A DNA stretch of 64,000 bases. It comes from Antennarius striatus (taxonomy: Eukaryota; Chordata; Actinopteri; Lophiiformes; Antennariidae). The notes below the pieces were generated by a model. The model had not been told where the DNA came from. It searched no databases and saw only the letters and a program-made list of their open reading frames with translations. This document shows, piece after piece, positions 1 through 64,000 of this stretch. The position numbers and the translations under genes were made by a program. The DNA lies in contig NC_090781.1 of NCBI RefSeq assembly GCF_040054535.1, forward strand, positions 6,904,982 to 6,968,981. Reading direction: 5' to 3'. Every line of letters starts with the position of its first letter. The stretch's first letter is position 1.

Positions 1-142
1 GTTCCGTACCTGGCTCATGGGGCAGAGGTTCTGCTTTGGTTAGATTCACTTGTAATAACTGTGGATGACATAGAAAATTAGAAATAACTGCTACCTTATT
101 ACCAAAATATGAAGGATGAACAAACACGGATATTTAGGATAC

Positions 143-53787
<53,645 letters not shown>

Positions 53788-54577
53788 CACTGAAATACCA
53801 GTCAAATCCACAGTTTCTTTTTTATGTCTAAGCATTCAGAACAGTCTGTCTGGGTGAAACTGAGAGGCCTTCAGTGACCGAAAGTGAAATATGACCAAGA
53901 AATATGATACCCTTGTGATTGCACTAAGTGACAATGACTGATGTTGTGTAACTGTACCTTCCACTTCCATAATGTATGAGTAAGTGCTTCAGCTAACCTA
54001 GATACTGTCTCCCTCCGTAATTAATTTAGGGTTTTAAGAGTATAAGACATGGAAAGATATAAACAATTTAATTTCTGTAATCGGCTGAATAAATCCAGTG
54101 GCAAATACTGAATGCTTTCCCAATATAAAATACTTTTTTTCAGTAAGTGTGGACCAGAATGTATTTTTATTTTTTAAATTCCCAAATGAATATCAGACAC
54201 ATCACCTGCTTGACCAGAAAGTGATATCAATGGATAAGTTGGCAGAAAAGTATCTTTAGATCACATCTTTTCTCTATGCAGTCACAAAATGTACCCATAG
54301 TAACTAATATATGAGTGAAATATTGTTTATTTAAACGTTGCGTGTCATTTGTTCATCATCAAATATTAAAACACACTTTTGTTCTACTTTCAGCCAACAT
54401 TCACTGTGCAGGAAGTCACTTGCAATATATGGAAAATCTTTAACTGTTATATACCACTTCCTGTGCTCAAAACCAAGGCTGGCATAGGAGTGGATATTTC
54501 AGTACTTTTCTGCAGGTGCATGCACAATATGTTTGTTTGCATGATTTGAGGCAGCAGGAACCTAAGAAAGGGGGACA
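53788..54577. promoter_or_regulatory. Divergent intergenic region between the giant gene and the Ig receptor
   Basis: 790 bp between two start codons facing away from each other. It must contain both 5' UTRs and probably both promoters. It is AT-rich, with no CpG island and no clear TATA box at a supported distance. No repeat was recognised. Confidence 0.4.
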
Positions 54578-56565
54578 ATGATGATCTCAGTGCATTTAAC
54601 TTTGCTCTATTTTTGGGTGTCACAAGGTAAAGTATACCCGCTCTTTATCATTTGACTATTTTGTTAAAAACATGTCCATGTATTCAGCAATAATGTGCTT
54701 GACAGTTTTTGTTATGTAATACTTATATTTTTTTATTATATAATATTTTTTTTCTGTAAAGAAGGTCACGGTTCCTCGTTTTCTTTCCACGTTTCCAGGT
54801 TTTCTTGGCTGTGCCAGTGTGGAGATACCCATTGATTCTTTGACAGTAGCGTTGGGGGAGTCTCTTACTTTGAACTGCACCTACAATTGCTCTAGCGGAT
54901 TTGTTCGAGGCTGTTGGAGCAAAACTGCAGACAACTCTGGCTGTCATGGAAGATTCAGAAACAGCATCTTTTGCACAGTGTCTCTTCATCTACCAAATAT
55001 CTCCAATGAAGATCTGATGAAGAATTACACCTGCTACACAGTAGATACAGACGATTTTCAACTTTCACAAAAAGTAAAACGTATTGTTTTACTGCAGCTT
55101 CAAGGTGGTTAAGCAGTACTTTATGAAATTCAACATGGAAAAGAAAAATAATAAATGTTGCAAAAATGAAGTAAACATAACTTTTGTTTGTTTTCAGCTC
55201 AAATAAGTGCCCCAAACTGGACAGTTATTACAAAGCCTGAAACTAAGAAAGGTTGTGGCCTTTTGTGTTGAAAAAAAAGACCACATAATTATCAAGTCAT
55301 TGTTATTAGTAAATGATTTGCATTCATGTTTACAATTATCTTCACTTCTCAGCACCTCCTACTGCCAAGCCAAAAACTTCGAATGGAGGTAAGATGTCAC
55401 TTAATATCTCAACAAAAAACAAAATATATTCATGTTTATCATCATTTATGGAGATAGCATATGGTGTTGTTTTCAATTAAACAGGGGAATTTACTGGAAT
55501 TAAGGCTTTAGCAACCGTTACCATTGTTCTTGCCGTGGTACTTGCAGCACTAGCTGTTTATCTGTGTCTGAACTGGAACCGACAGCCCTGCATTTGTAAA
55601 GGTGACTATTAAATGTTACCATGAATATAATCATGTGGTGAAAAATTGTCCCAATATCTTAACTCCAATAATATATCATTTTCCAGGGAATTTTGTTGCA
55701 TCCAGGTCAAGGTAAATATATAAAAATCTGTTTTCAAATATATTTTTGAAAAAAATCAAAAAATTATTTCTTTGTATCCATTACTTTTCAGCTCACCCCT
55801 TGCTCTTCACTCTATCATGTCACCACAGAAGGGTAAATGAGTGGAATACATTTTAGATGTTCACACAGATGTTAGCTTGCTACATCTGTGGATCAATTCA
55901 GACAGTTTATTGACGAACTGCAGTATTTCTTTATGACACAGATAATGTGAGCTACTCTGAAGTTCCATATGCCGACATAATGATTACTGTACGAGGAGTC
56001 AGCACACCAGAGCTCACCCAGGTTGGATGCTTGTCTCCAATTGATCACAAAGAGGTGAAGGACCAGCGTGAATATATACTGTTTCTATCAGCTTTTGTTT
56101 TGTAGTGTGAGTGAATTTGCTACAGCAGGGTAAGTGCCCATGAAAGCATGATTACATTATTGCTGCAGTTAATGCAAAAGGAGGCATGATGATAGATGTT
56201 AAATTAGAGTAAGATACTTGGCTAAATACTGAAATAATTCAAGTATAAATACATTTAGTATTAATGTATTATTATATGAGGTCTAAAAATAACCACATGA
56301 TGCAACCAGATTCTATTTTATAGATTGCCAATTACACTTTTATTATTATAAAACATTTATTACAGCCCATACCAATGGGCATCCAAACTCTTGTGTGAGT
56401 TTAATTCCTAACATCTTATCTCTTGTGCTCCAGTGGTGGGGGGCTGACCCGAGGCCTCATCTACAGACCTCTCGTTCAGCAGACAGACTGCATGTCCCTC
56501 AGCCCAGAGAGATCAGCCGCAAGATGAGCACCAACTCTGAATATGCCATCATCACATATGCCTGA
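54578..56565 (+). CDS. Single-Ig-domain inhibitory receptor with three ITIM-like motifs
   Basis: Nine exons: 54578-54626, 54799-55104, 55198-55251, 55353-55388, 55485-55601, 55687-55711, 55792-55832, 55942-56021 and 56434-56565. They sum to 840 nt, 279 residues plus stop. Exon 1 is a signal peptide (two adjacent ATGs; either could start). Exon 2 is one V-type Ig domain: LNCTYNC as the B strand, NYTCY as the F strand, and extra Cys pairs (VRGCW, SGCHG, IFCTV), as in CD300/Siglec-like fish receptors. Exons 3-4 are a short Pro/Lys stalk; exon 5 is a transmembrane helix (ATVTIVLAVVLAALAVYL). The tail carries VSYSEV, VPYADI and SEYAII, all fitting the ITIM consensus, which in this class recruit SHP phosphatases. 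Expected on leukocytes, by family. AATAAA at 56700-56705 is the likely polyadenylation signal. Exact family is not settled. Confidence 0.8.
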
Positions 56566-56828
56566 ATGATGTAATTACCACTGGAGAAGGAGAGGGAGAA
56601 GAGTACACAACTGTGTCTCATTTACATGAAAACGCATGCTATCTGTATTTTTTGTATAATGCTCTTTCTACATTTATGTTTTGTTTTTTTGCAAAAAAAA
56701 ATAAATCTTTCTACGTTTTGTTTTTGTGCTTTGGTTTTAAAAAGAATCTACATTAAATTACTCATAAAGCCTATACAGCCTTTGTGTTTTGTGTCACTTG
56801 ACCCTTGTCAGCGCCCGTAGAGAGAGGC

Positions 56829-56841
56829 GTTGCCTAGAAAC
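56829..56841 (+). promoter_or_regulatory. X-box-like RFX site upstream of the spa17-like gene
   Basis: GTTGCCTAGAAAC, one base off the GTNRCC-N(0-3)-RGYAAC consensus bound by RFX factors that drive ciliary and sperm-tail genes. It lies about 430 bp before the start codon, in the AT-poor promoter stretch between the Ig receptor polyadenylation signal and exon 1. Confidence 0.4.
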
Positions 56842-57274
56842 AGGTATCAACAAAACATAGCGCTAGCTAGTACTACATCAAAAACTAATTGGGGATAAGA
56901 CAGGTTAGCCGTCGTTGCGTAGAGAGCACATCGGTTTCTTACTGGTGGGTCTAGCAGAGGTTATTGACTGGCTACTTACAAACCATTAACTTTTTTTTTT
57001 TTTTTAAACCTGTGAAACCTGTAAAAACCTGTGAAATTATTTTAGGTAAATAACAATAAATCGCCTCTTCAAATTTCCATCGGCGACTGTGCGACCATTT
57101 GTAGTAACAGCATATTTTGTAAAGTTAACTTTAAAGCATAAAAAAAAAACATAAAAGCCATAAAGCAAACATCTAAGAACTTTCATTAAACTAGCGTTAC
57201 CTCAAGTTCTCAGTTCTCAGATAGCTTCTCCTATCAGCTCCGACGCAAGTAGAGAGATTATTGTCATACATATA

Positions 57275-57695
57275 ATGTCAGTACCTTTCTCCAACACTCA
57301 CCTGCGGGTCCCGCGAGGTTTCAGCGCCATCCTGGAAGGACTAACGAGAGAAGTCCTCCGAGATCAGCCCGACGACATTCCTGAATACGCTGCACAGTAT
57401 TTTCAAGCTCTTCTCAAAGAAAGAGAAGGTAACTGCGACTCTGCATGTAGGTTACAATTAAAGAAAACACACTGGTTTCACATAGGTGCAAATTAATGTT
57501 ATTGTTGTTGGTGTAGACAGTGGCGTTGATGCCGCTGAGTGGGAAGCAAGACTGGAAGATAGATTCTACAACAACAATGCATTCAAGGCTACTGGGGTAC
57601 GACATTAAGCTACTGCATACAGACTCAACCACCACTCTGACCAAACACGTTTCCTATAATTTTTAGTATTTCTGTTTTTGTTTTGTTTTTTACAT

Positions 57696-57734
<39 letters not shown>

Positions 57735-60700
57735 TCTCTCCTACAGACCTGTCCTGATGAAGAACCTGGAAAACAAGCAACCTTGTCAGAGTGAGTCTCC
57801 ACAAATGTTCCATCAGAAACCAGGAGGATTACAAAGACAGGGAGAGGATGGACCAGAGAAAAAGAAAAGAAACTAGGGAAATTCCAAGAAGTGAAAGGAA
57901 AATAGTAATAAACTCAGTATGTTAGTCCTCATTTTAGCACGGTTATTCGAAAAAAATCAAATTACAAAATAATCACATTCACGTGAAATTCACATTAAAA
58001 AAAATTTAAAAGTAGGAAAATAAATTAAAATACAATTGTAATCATACAATGTGGTTTGTTTATTTATTTTTTTGAATCAATCATAAACAAACTAAACAAA
58101 ATATAATTGTTATCATATAATTTGGTTTGTTTACTTTTTCCTTTTGAATCAATCGAAAATTGGTTTTCTGAATGCTCTGATAAAAAAAATGAAGACAGAA
58201 AAAGGGAACTGTTGAACAATAAACAAGAATACTTTAAGATTATCAAATCCAGTATCTCAGTCAGGATCATCAGACTGATTAGTATTGCCTTTGGATTAAT
58301 TAGAATGTGCCTTTGAAATAAAAGATGTTTTACCAGTTAACTAAACAAAATATACATAAATTAAGCCAACCAATGACTGAACACAAGTTTCTCACTCAAC
58401 ACAGAACATAAGACATCCATGACAAACCACAAGTTTGTAAAAGTATCTAAATCATTCATAGCTCTGAAATAGTTAAAATTGATTCCGATCCTCGTTCTGC
58501 ACTGCAATCTGACAAGTCTTCTGCTTTTTAGCCTTATTCTTTTCATCATATTTGCTTGACCCAGAAGGAAGTTTAAAATCTCCCACTCCTTGTTTTGATT
58601 CTTTCTGTGTTTGATACCAATAATGTAAACCTGTTTGTCAAAAGCAAGCCCAAATAAGGCAGTCAGAGATTACAACATCCCGCGAAGGGTAGCTCAGGTT
58701 ACCCTGAAAGTTGTACCTGACAAGTGCATAGCTTTGACTTTTCAGGGTAGGTCAAAGCTATGCACAAGCTTTGACCTACGGACAGATGGACGAACACTGA
58801 CAATTACAATACATCACCACTTTGAAGTGGGGTGTAACAACGAGCGATCGAGCCCCAGACCCCAGCACTGGGCCAGTACTGCCTGGGCCATAGGCCGCCA
58901 CACCAGGTCCTCAGGGTCAGTCAGGAACCGCTGAATGAATTGCATACAATAGGGCTGGGGTGTCAAACTCCTGTTTGCTAGGGCAACATCAGCATAATGG
59001 TTGTCCTCAAATGGCAGATGTTACTTATAAATGTAACTCAATGTAATGTAAAATAAATGTAAACTAAATGTAACTGCTCGTTGATGTTAAATAACTTAAT
59101 TTATTACCTATTTAAGTTACAAACATTACAGTCGCACCAAAAATATATGTTTGCTTGTCGCTTTGTTATAACAAATAATTTTAATTTGTCAGGTTATTAG
59201 ACCCACATATCTCCATCAATCAAGGATCAAACTATCCAAGCGAATAAAGAAAAATAACATCAAACACAAGTTAGGACATTAACTTAGTTCAAATCGTTTT
59301 GGCAATGTTAAAAAGGGTTTGATTGCATTGTAGGAAATGATCTTTTGCCACCTAAAATGATGTGGTGGGCCACATTTGGCCCCCGGAGCTTGAGTTTGAC
59401 ACATGCAAAATAGGGAATTAATATTTGAGATTTTTTTGATGTGGTTTGTGTGTTTATTTTTTATTCGTGTTTTTTTCCCAATTGGGAAAAAAAGCAAAAG
59501 TACAGGTTATAAGTGCATAATTAACTGCATGCAGCATAATACAGATGCAATAACCACAATCACAGTGAGGCTTGAACATACATGCATTATTCCAACCTCA
59601 ATGAAGGTGTTTTAAAATTTTACACATTTATGTAAATTGTTGTTAGGATTCTTCATTAAAGATGGTAAGTTACAAGAATTCACTTTAGCTTGTGAGAGTC
59701 CTGTGTCAGGCTTCAACCTCTCAGAGAGGTGAATGTAAAAACTGGAAATTTGCACTGAATGGCAGCTCAGTGTTTAAAGGACATAAGTTTGAAGGATTAC
59801 AAGACAAAAGATGCAGGGTCAGGAACAGGTTTCAGAGTGTCACAGGGACATTAAGAGCTTGCTTTTCATTTTGATGCAATTTTTTCAGAGAAAAATCATA
59901 TGAATCTCAAACTGAAGATGAATCCAGTCATTCAGCAGAAGCTTCAAATCATTACACCACTGAACCAAATGTCCCTAAAGAGGATGGCTTAACCGAAAGC
60001 ACAGGAGATGAAGAAGAAAAACATGATTCTGTGGAGAACGACATTACTGTAACAGAAGACAAACTTCTTGAGAAGTGGCCCATCAATAGTCTCCCAGCTA
60101 TGGATTCAGAACCACATGAACTAAGTGGTACAGAGGTGATTAGAGAGACAACAACAAACACATTTGAAGATGACAGGCCATCTGATGGAAAAGACAGCAG
60201 CTCTGTTGTATACCAAGATATGCCACAGTCTGAGTTGGACCCCACCAATGTGCCATCAGGCAGAGGCTTTTCAGATGTTTGTGCTCAGGAGTTAAGAATG
60301 GCAGAAGATGAAAGAGATGATAAAGAAGTTGTGTGTAGAGAGATTCCATACCCAGAAGAAGAAGACAAAAATGAAACTGAAGGCCCAGTGGAGGTCCTTC
60401 CACATTCTGGGTTAGCTGATGTGTGTGCTGCAGAGTATATAGGAGCAGAGAACACAGTCGAAAGACCCTCATCTAAAGGTGACACACATTTCATTGGGGA
60501 GGAAAACTCAAAACCCCAAACTGAGGAATCTCTTGTTCAGTCATCATTAGGTCAATCTGAAATCCATGAAGACAGTCATCAAGAAGAAGATCAGCTGGTA
60601 AATGCAGCAAAGGAAGGAACAGAGACTTCTTCTGAGGGAATCCATCAAAATTTAACTCATATAGAGGCTAGTTTAGACAGTAACATTTTACAACCAGAGG

Positions 60701-61575
60701 ATTCGTTGGTTGAGATTAGTTTTGAAGATGTTCCAGACGCTCAACAGCTTAAAGACCATGGGAGGAAACAGCCAGAGGTTGATAAAACAGGAGAGTTCAT
60801 ACAGACTGATACAATGCAAAATCAACAACAGGAAGAATCCAGTCAAGATCCTGCAGTGGAAATTAACCAAAATATATCAGCTGTTCAAGACAACATTAAA
60901 CTTGAAACAGATGTATTTGAAAAGGAAGTTAATCCTGAAGAAGAGGTAAAGGAAGGTCAGTGTGAGGAATCCGCTATTAAAAGGGAGAAAATGGTCACAC
61001 ATGATTCCAGTTTAACTGATTGTGAGACAGATGAAGAAAGCCTGAATTATGAAAATGAAGACGACAGGAAAATGAGTGAAGGTGACTTTCACCAGAATGA
61101 GTGGAACAATCCTGACTTAAAAAAAGGTGACACAAAAGACACAGAAGGAGGTGAAGAGGACGTACATAAAGACAGTCATAGTGAGGTGGATGATCGAGAT
61201 ATTGATGGTAGGTGCACTAAAACTTTGTCATCACAAATAACCCCATCGAGCACATTGACTCCTGCTATGGAGGCAAGGAGTATAATGTTTGAACCAAGAG
61301 AGACACATTTATTAGAGGAGAATGAGGAAAATCAGGAAGTTCTTGGAGAAGAGAATCCATGCTTGGATGAAGAAGTGACACCAGTGGAGACAACGTCAGA
61401 AGCAGGTGAACTTGAAGAAGAAGGAAATAGTGATTCTGAAATACAAGACTGCAGTGATCTGGTGGTGAACGAGGGCACAATCAGCCCCACTCAGAGGCTG
61501 GCTGCTGACCTTGAGGAAACACTTCTCACATCTGAGCAGGACACAACAGAACCTGAACCCGACAGTGTTGTCAAG
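57275..61575 (+). CDS. spa17: Sperm protein 17-like protein with RIIa docking domain and long acidic region
   Basis: Exons 57275-57428, 57517-57596, 57747-57790 and 59889-61575 give 655 codons and end phase 0 at donor AAG/GTAAAG. Residues 1-50 match the SPA17 start: MSVPFSNTHLRVPRGF, then LTREVLRDQPDDIPEYAAQYF, an RIIa dimerisation/docking domain that binds A-kinase anchoring proteins in the sperm fibrous sheath and cilia. Exon 2 (AAEWEARLEDRFYNNNAF) matches the conserved SPA17 segment after it. Exon 4 codes for about 560 Glu/Asp-rich, low-complexity residues, far longer than the mammalian protein of about 150. The C-terminal IQ motif of SPA17 is not visible. Frame stays open past the donor to a TGA at 61873-61875, so intron retention is an alternative end. 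The neighbour to the right is neurogranin-like, as in tetrapods. Confidence 0.82.
58724..58765. other. Perfect 15-bp inverted repeat with 12-nt loop
   Basis: Arms GTGCATAGCTTTGAC and GTCAAAGCTATGCAC. The loop (TTTTCAGGGTAG) can also pair with TTACCCTGAAA just upstream at about 58699-58709, so two alternative hairpins overlap. In the spa17-like intron, left of the hAT element. Confidence 0.7.
58955..59407. mobile_element. Non-autonomous hAT-type transposon (Charlie-like ends)
   Basis: 453 bp. Ends carry the TGTCAAACTC motif in inverted orientation and GGGCCACATTTGGCCCC near the right end, both common in hAT Charlie-like families. Flanked by CAATAGGG (58947-58954) and AAATAGGG (59408-59415), an 8-bp duplication with one change. 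It sits in the long third intron of the spa17-like gene. Confidence 0.65.
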
Positions 61576-61889
61576 GTAAAGATAGACATTTACATATATT
61601 TAAACACCTTTGTGTTGCAGTTAAACACTGGTACCTTTTATGACCAGAACTTGCATGATTTTAATGCAATAAAGGGTGCTGCATTCATCTCCCCCACTTT
61701 AATAGGAAGAGTGAGGATGTTTAAGTTTCAGAGAGTTATTTGCTGGCCTAAAGTCTGCTTTGCTCTCATTCCTGCCTCAAGTAGCCTAAACAAATTAAAG
61801 ATTCAAAGTGTCGTATGTGTTAGAGGATTAAAAATTATTTCTCTTTCACAAATGATGCCTGCATGCCTATTTTGATACAGTGTAGTGTC

Positions 61890-62245
61890 ACGGGGGGGGG
61901 GGGGGGGGGTGCAGTGGTTCAGTGGTAGAGCGGGCGGTAGAGCAGGTTGTCCAATTTTCAAGGTTCGATTCCCGCTCCCGCCCAAAAAGACACCCGGAGA
62001 GTGAGCTAACAGTGGGAGGTGCCAGCTCACCTCCAGAGCACTGCCGAGGCGCCCTTGAGCAGAGGTGGCCTTGGGCAGTGCGCCGTCCCCCTTTCCAAGC
62101 TTCTCATTTGGGGTGCTCCACAAAGGAGCTGCCTGCCACTACAAAATAACATGTATTCACTAACTACTGTAGAGTATACTCTTAATTTTTCCTTTGGGGA
62201 TCAGATTAGTATATACTGTATAACATTTAAAAAAAAAAAAAAAGA
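61890..62245 (+). mobile_element. tRNA-derived SINE, second copy
   Basis: Begins after a run of G with GTGGTTCAGTGGTAGAGCGG (A box) and GGTTCGATTCCCGCTCC (B box), and shares GCACTGCCGAGGCGCCCTTG with the copy at 7050-7380. Ends in an A-rich tail at 62228-62242. Just downstream of the last spa17-like coding exon. Confidence 0.65.
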
Positions 62246-63700
62246 GAGACAAAGCAGAGACGATACTCATGTAAAGATGTGGTCTAGGTGCTGTTTGAGG
62301 ACTCGTAAAGGTGAACTGTAGCACACTGCTCATCGATGTGCTCACCTGTTGGGAACCAGAGCAACATGATTTCATAATCCAACACTGTAAAAGACACACT
62401 GAACAAATTGTTTTGTGGATTAGGCCTTCTGCGTTTTTACTTCTGTCACACTCGTTTGATTTATCTTGATTTACAGAGCTTCAAACACACAGGGAGGGGA
62501 GTGTAGGCAGGGGTATGAAGAATGTTTCCATGGTAACCCCTCACCATTCTGCACTCTCTCTTAGGCTTGACATGGAATTAATAGGAGATGGTGATGCTGA
62601 TAGTTGCTACGCATCATCTGTATTAGTAAACTGCCTTAAACAGCAGTTTGTACCGAAATAACATGATAGAATATATAGTTCATCAATTCTGACATCAACC
62701 TGTAGCTAGACTATCTCAAATTCATGTTTTGTTCCACTTTATTATTTACTTTTATTTAACTCACTACATAAAATAATGTCAATGCACTACAATCACTTTA
62801 CAATCATAAATATGGTATCATGCTAAGATTTTGATACGCTCAATAGTGAGGCTATAAGCTGGCCTAGTGCATCGCAATTGCCTGGGCTGTCATTCCTATA
62901 AATTCATAATAATGAAGAATAGTAATAAATTAGTAAGTCATCATGTGTAATAATGCATGAGTCTAATTTCCCATGTTGCTTAAATCTTTCTTGTGAACCA
63001 GGAGGCAGAGCATGAATGTCAGATATATCTCAGATAAATGGATGCTTTCTGTTCCTCTGCTGCTCCGTCTTGTCTCTGAGGCTGGCAGAGGAGTGTGGGT
63101 GGCCACACCAGCTGGGATCAGAGGGATGGAGAGGGCTGTTAGCTCACTCTGCCTCTAATACATTTATAACACCTCTCAGTGTAAAACATCCCAAAATGCT
63201 TACAGTGTTTTATTTTCATACTATTAGTAGAATTTGAAAGTCAGCATTAACTGTTTTATAGTCATCTGGTTTGTACATGGTGTTTCTATGTTGGTCATCT
63301 CTCATGTGTAGTTATATTTATTTATTTATTAATTTTTATGATGATCTATGTGCGTTTGTCGTTTCCTAAATTATATCCAGATTGGGTAATATGTAATTTT
63401 CACATGTAGAAACGTCAGATGATTGACAAAGTCGACATTCTTACATCTAATTAAAAGTTAAGGCTTCACCCATGTCGGGGGTCTGAAACAGTAATGTGAA
63501 CACAGTAGGTCAACAGTATTAATGAGAGTGAAAAGATGGAACACATGCTGTCATGTTTGGAGGAGGTCTCTGTTTCCCTCCCATCCTTTCCCTTCTCCTT
63601 CTCTCTCCGACTCAGTGTCTCTCTCTCACACTGAGCGTGAGCGGTTGTTACTGAACATTCAGTGATTGTTACTAAGAGTTTGTGAGGCATCTGTATTAAA
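62246..63700. other. Intergenic or intronic stretch between spa17-like and neurogranin-like exons
   Basis: No exon with an IQ motif, and no frame joining in phase 0 to the spa17-like donor at 61575, was found. A pyrimidine-rich block at 63570-63625 and TATTAAAC near 63694 may belong to the neurogranin-like promoter. Confidence 0.35.
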
Positions 63701-63807
63701 CCAGAGACCCGTTCATAGAGAGATTTGCTGGTTCCACATAGAAATCAAAGCATACAAGTCAGACCAGGTCAGTTCGCAAGAAGATTGAAGTCATCCATCA
63801 GTAAGCC

Positions 63808-63822
63808 ATGGACTGTCACAAT
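63808..63822 (+). CDS. nrgn: Neurogranin-like gene, first coding exon (partial)
   Basis: ATG followed by four codons (MDCHN), then a perfect donor GTAAGT. Mammalian neurogranin also begins with a tiny coding exon of about five codons starting MDC, with the rest, including the calmodulin-binding IQ motif, in exon 2. Position right after spa17 agrees with the known SPA17-NRGN order. The remainder lies beyond the window, so the call rests on five codons, the splice site and synteny. A 5' UTR probably occupies part of 63700-63807. Confidence 0.6.
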
Positions 63823-64000
63823 GTAAGTAGATTTACTTTTTTAGTTGATCTCAGTTTCAACATATTAAACCAATATCAGTATTAAAGGAAGATCCAAATA
63901 TACTTAACTGGTATGGTATTAAGTAGTAGTGCTGTTTACTGTTACCTTGCTCTGGTGTTTCCTCAAACTACTTAATGTTATATTAATTTGTGTGTTGTTG

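Noticed and set aside
10..30. Seven-codon exon following candidate exon 94
   Set aside because: It has AG and GT borders in phase, but 21 bases at the window edge are too little to support it.
60140..60494. Antisense open frames over the spa17-like acidic exon
   Set aside because: Shadows of the Glu-rich sense frame; no splice sites, start context or domain.
61576..61875. In-frame continuation of the spa17-like exon 4
   Set aside because: Follows a strong AAG/GTAAAG donor and loses the acidic composition at once. Treated as intron, kept only as an alternative end.
61911..61975. tRNA gene suggested by A-box and B-box-like motifs
   Set aside because: The segment continues into a body shared with the copy at 7050-7380 and an A tail, so it is a SINE head.

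Overview
The window is vertebrate nuclear DNA, almost certainly from a teleost fish. Short introns with GT/AG borders, long (AC)n, (AT)n and (GATG)n microsatellites, tRNA-derived SINEs, Tc1, hAT and Kolobok-like transposons and a LINE with a GATG tail all point that way. So does the gene order: a spa17-like gene followed by the first coding exon of a neurogranin-like gene, which matches the SPA17-NRGN neighbourhood known in tetrapods.

Positions 143-53787, minus strand, hold one very large gene. I traced 94 coding exons by hand from splice borders and reading frame. Their lengths sum to 14,706 nt, exactly 4,902 codons in one open frame. The predicted product has a signal peptide, about 4,300 residues of ephrin-receptor-like / GCC2-GCC3-type cysteine-rich repeats (CPxGxYC motifs), a short EGF-like stretch, a cupredoxin-like domain that appears to lack copper ligands, one transmembrane helix and a cytoplasmic tail with a charged helical segment. 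I do not recognise a named vertebrate gene for it. Its introns hold nearly all the mobile elements of the window.

Positions 54578-56565, plus strand, hold a 9-exon gene for a 279-residue single-Ig-domain membrane receptor with three ITIM-like motifs. It is divergent from the giant gene, and 790 bp separate the two start codons.

Positions 57275-61575, plus strand, hold a spa17-like gene: an N-terminal RIIa dimerisation/docking domain, then one large exon coding for about 560 very acidic residues. The IQ motif expected at the C terminus of SPA17 is not found before the window ends. Positions 63808-63822 are the five-codon first coding exon of a neurogranin-like gene. An X-box-like (RFX) site lies upstream of the spa17-like gene.

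The best candidates for something new are the giant repeat receptor and its degenerate cupredoxin module, its possible alternative C termini and splice-sensitive exon 84, and the phase-compatible arrangement of the spa17-like and neurogranin-like exons.
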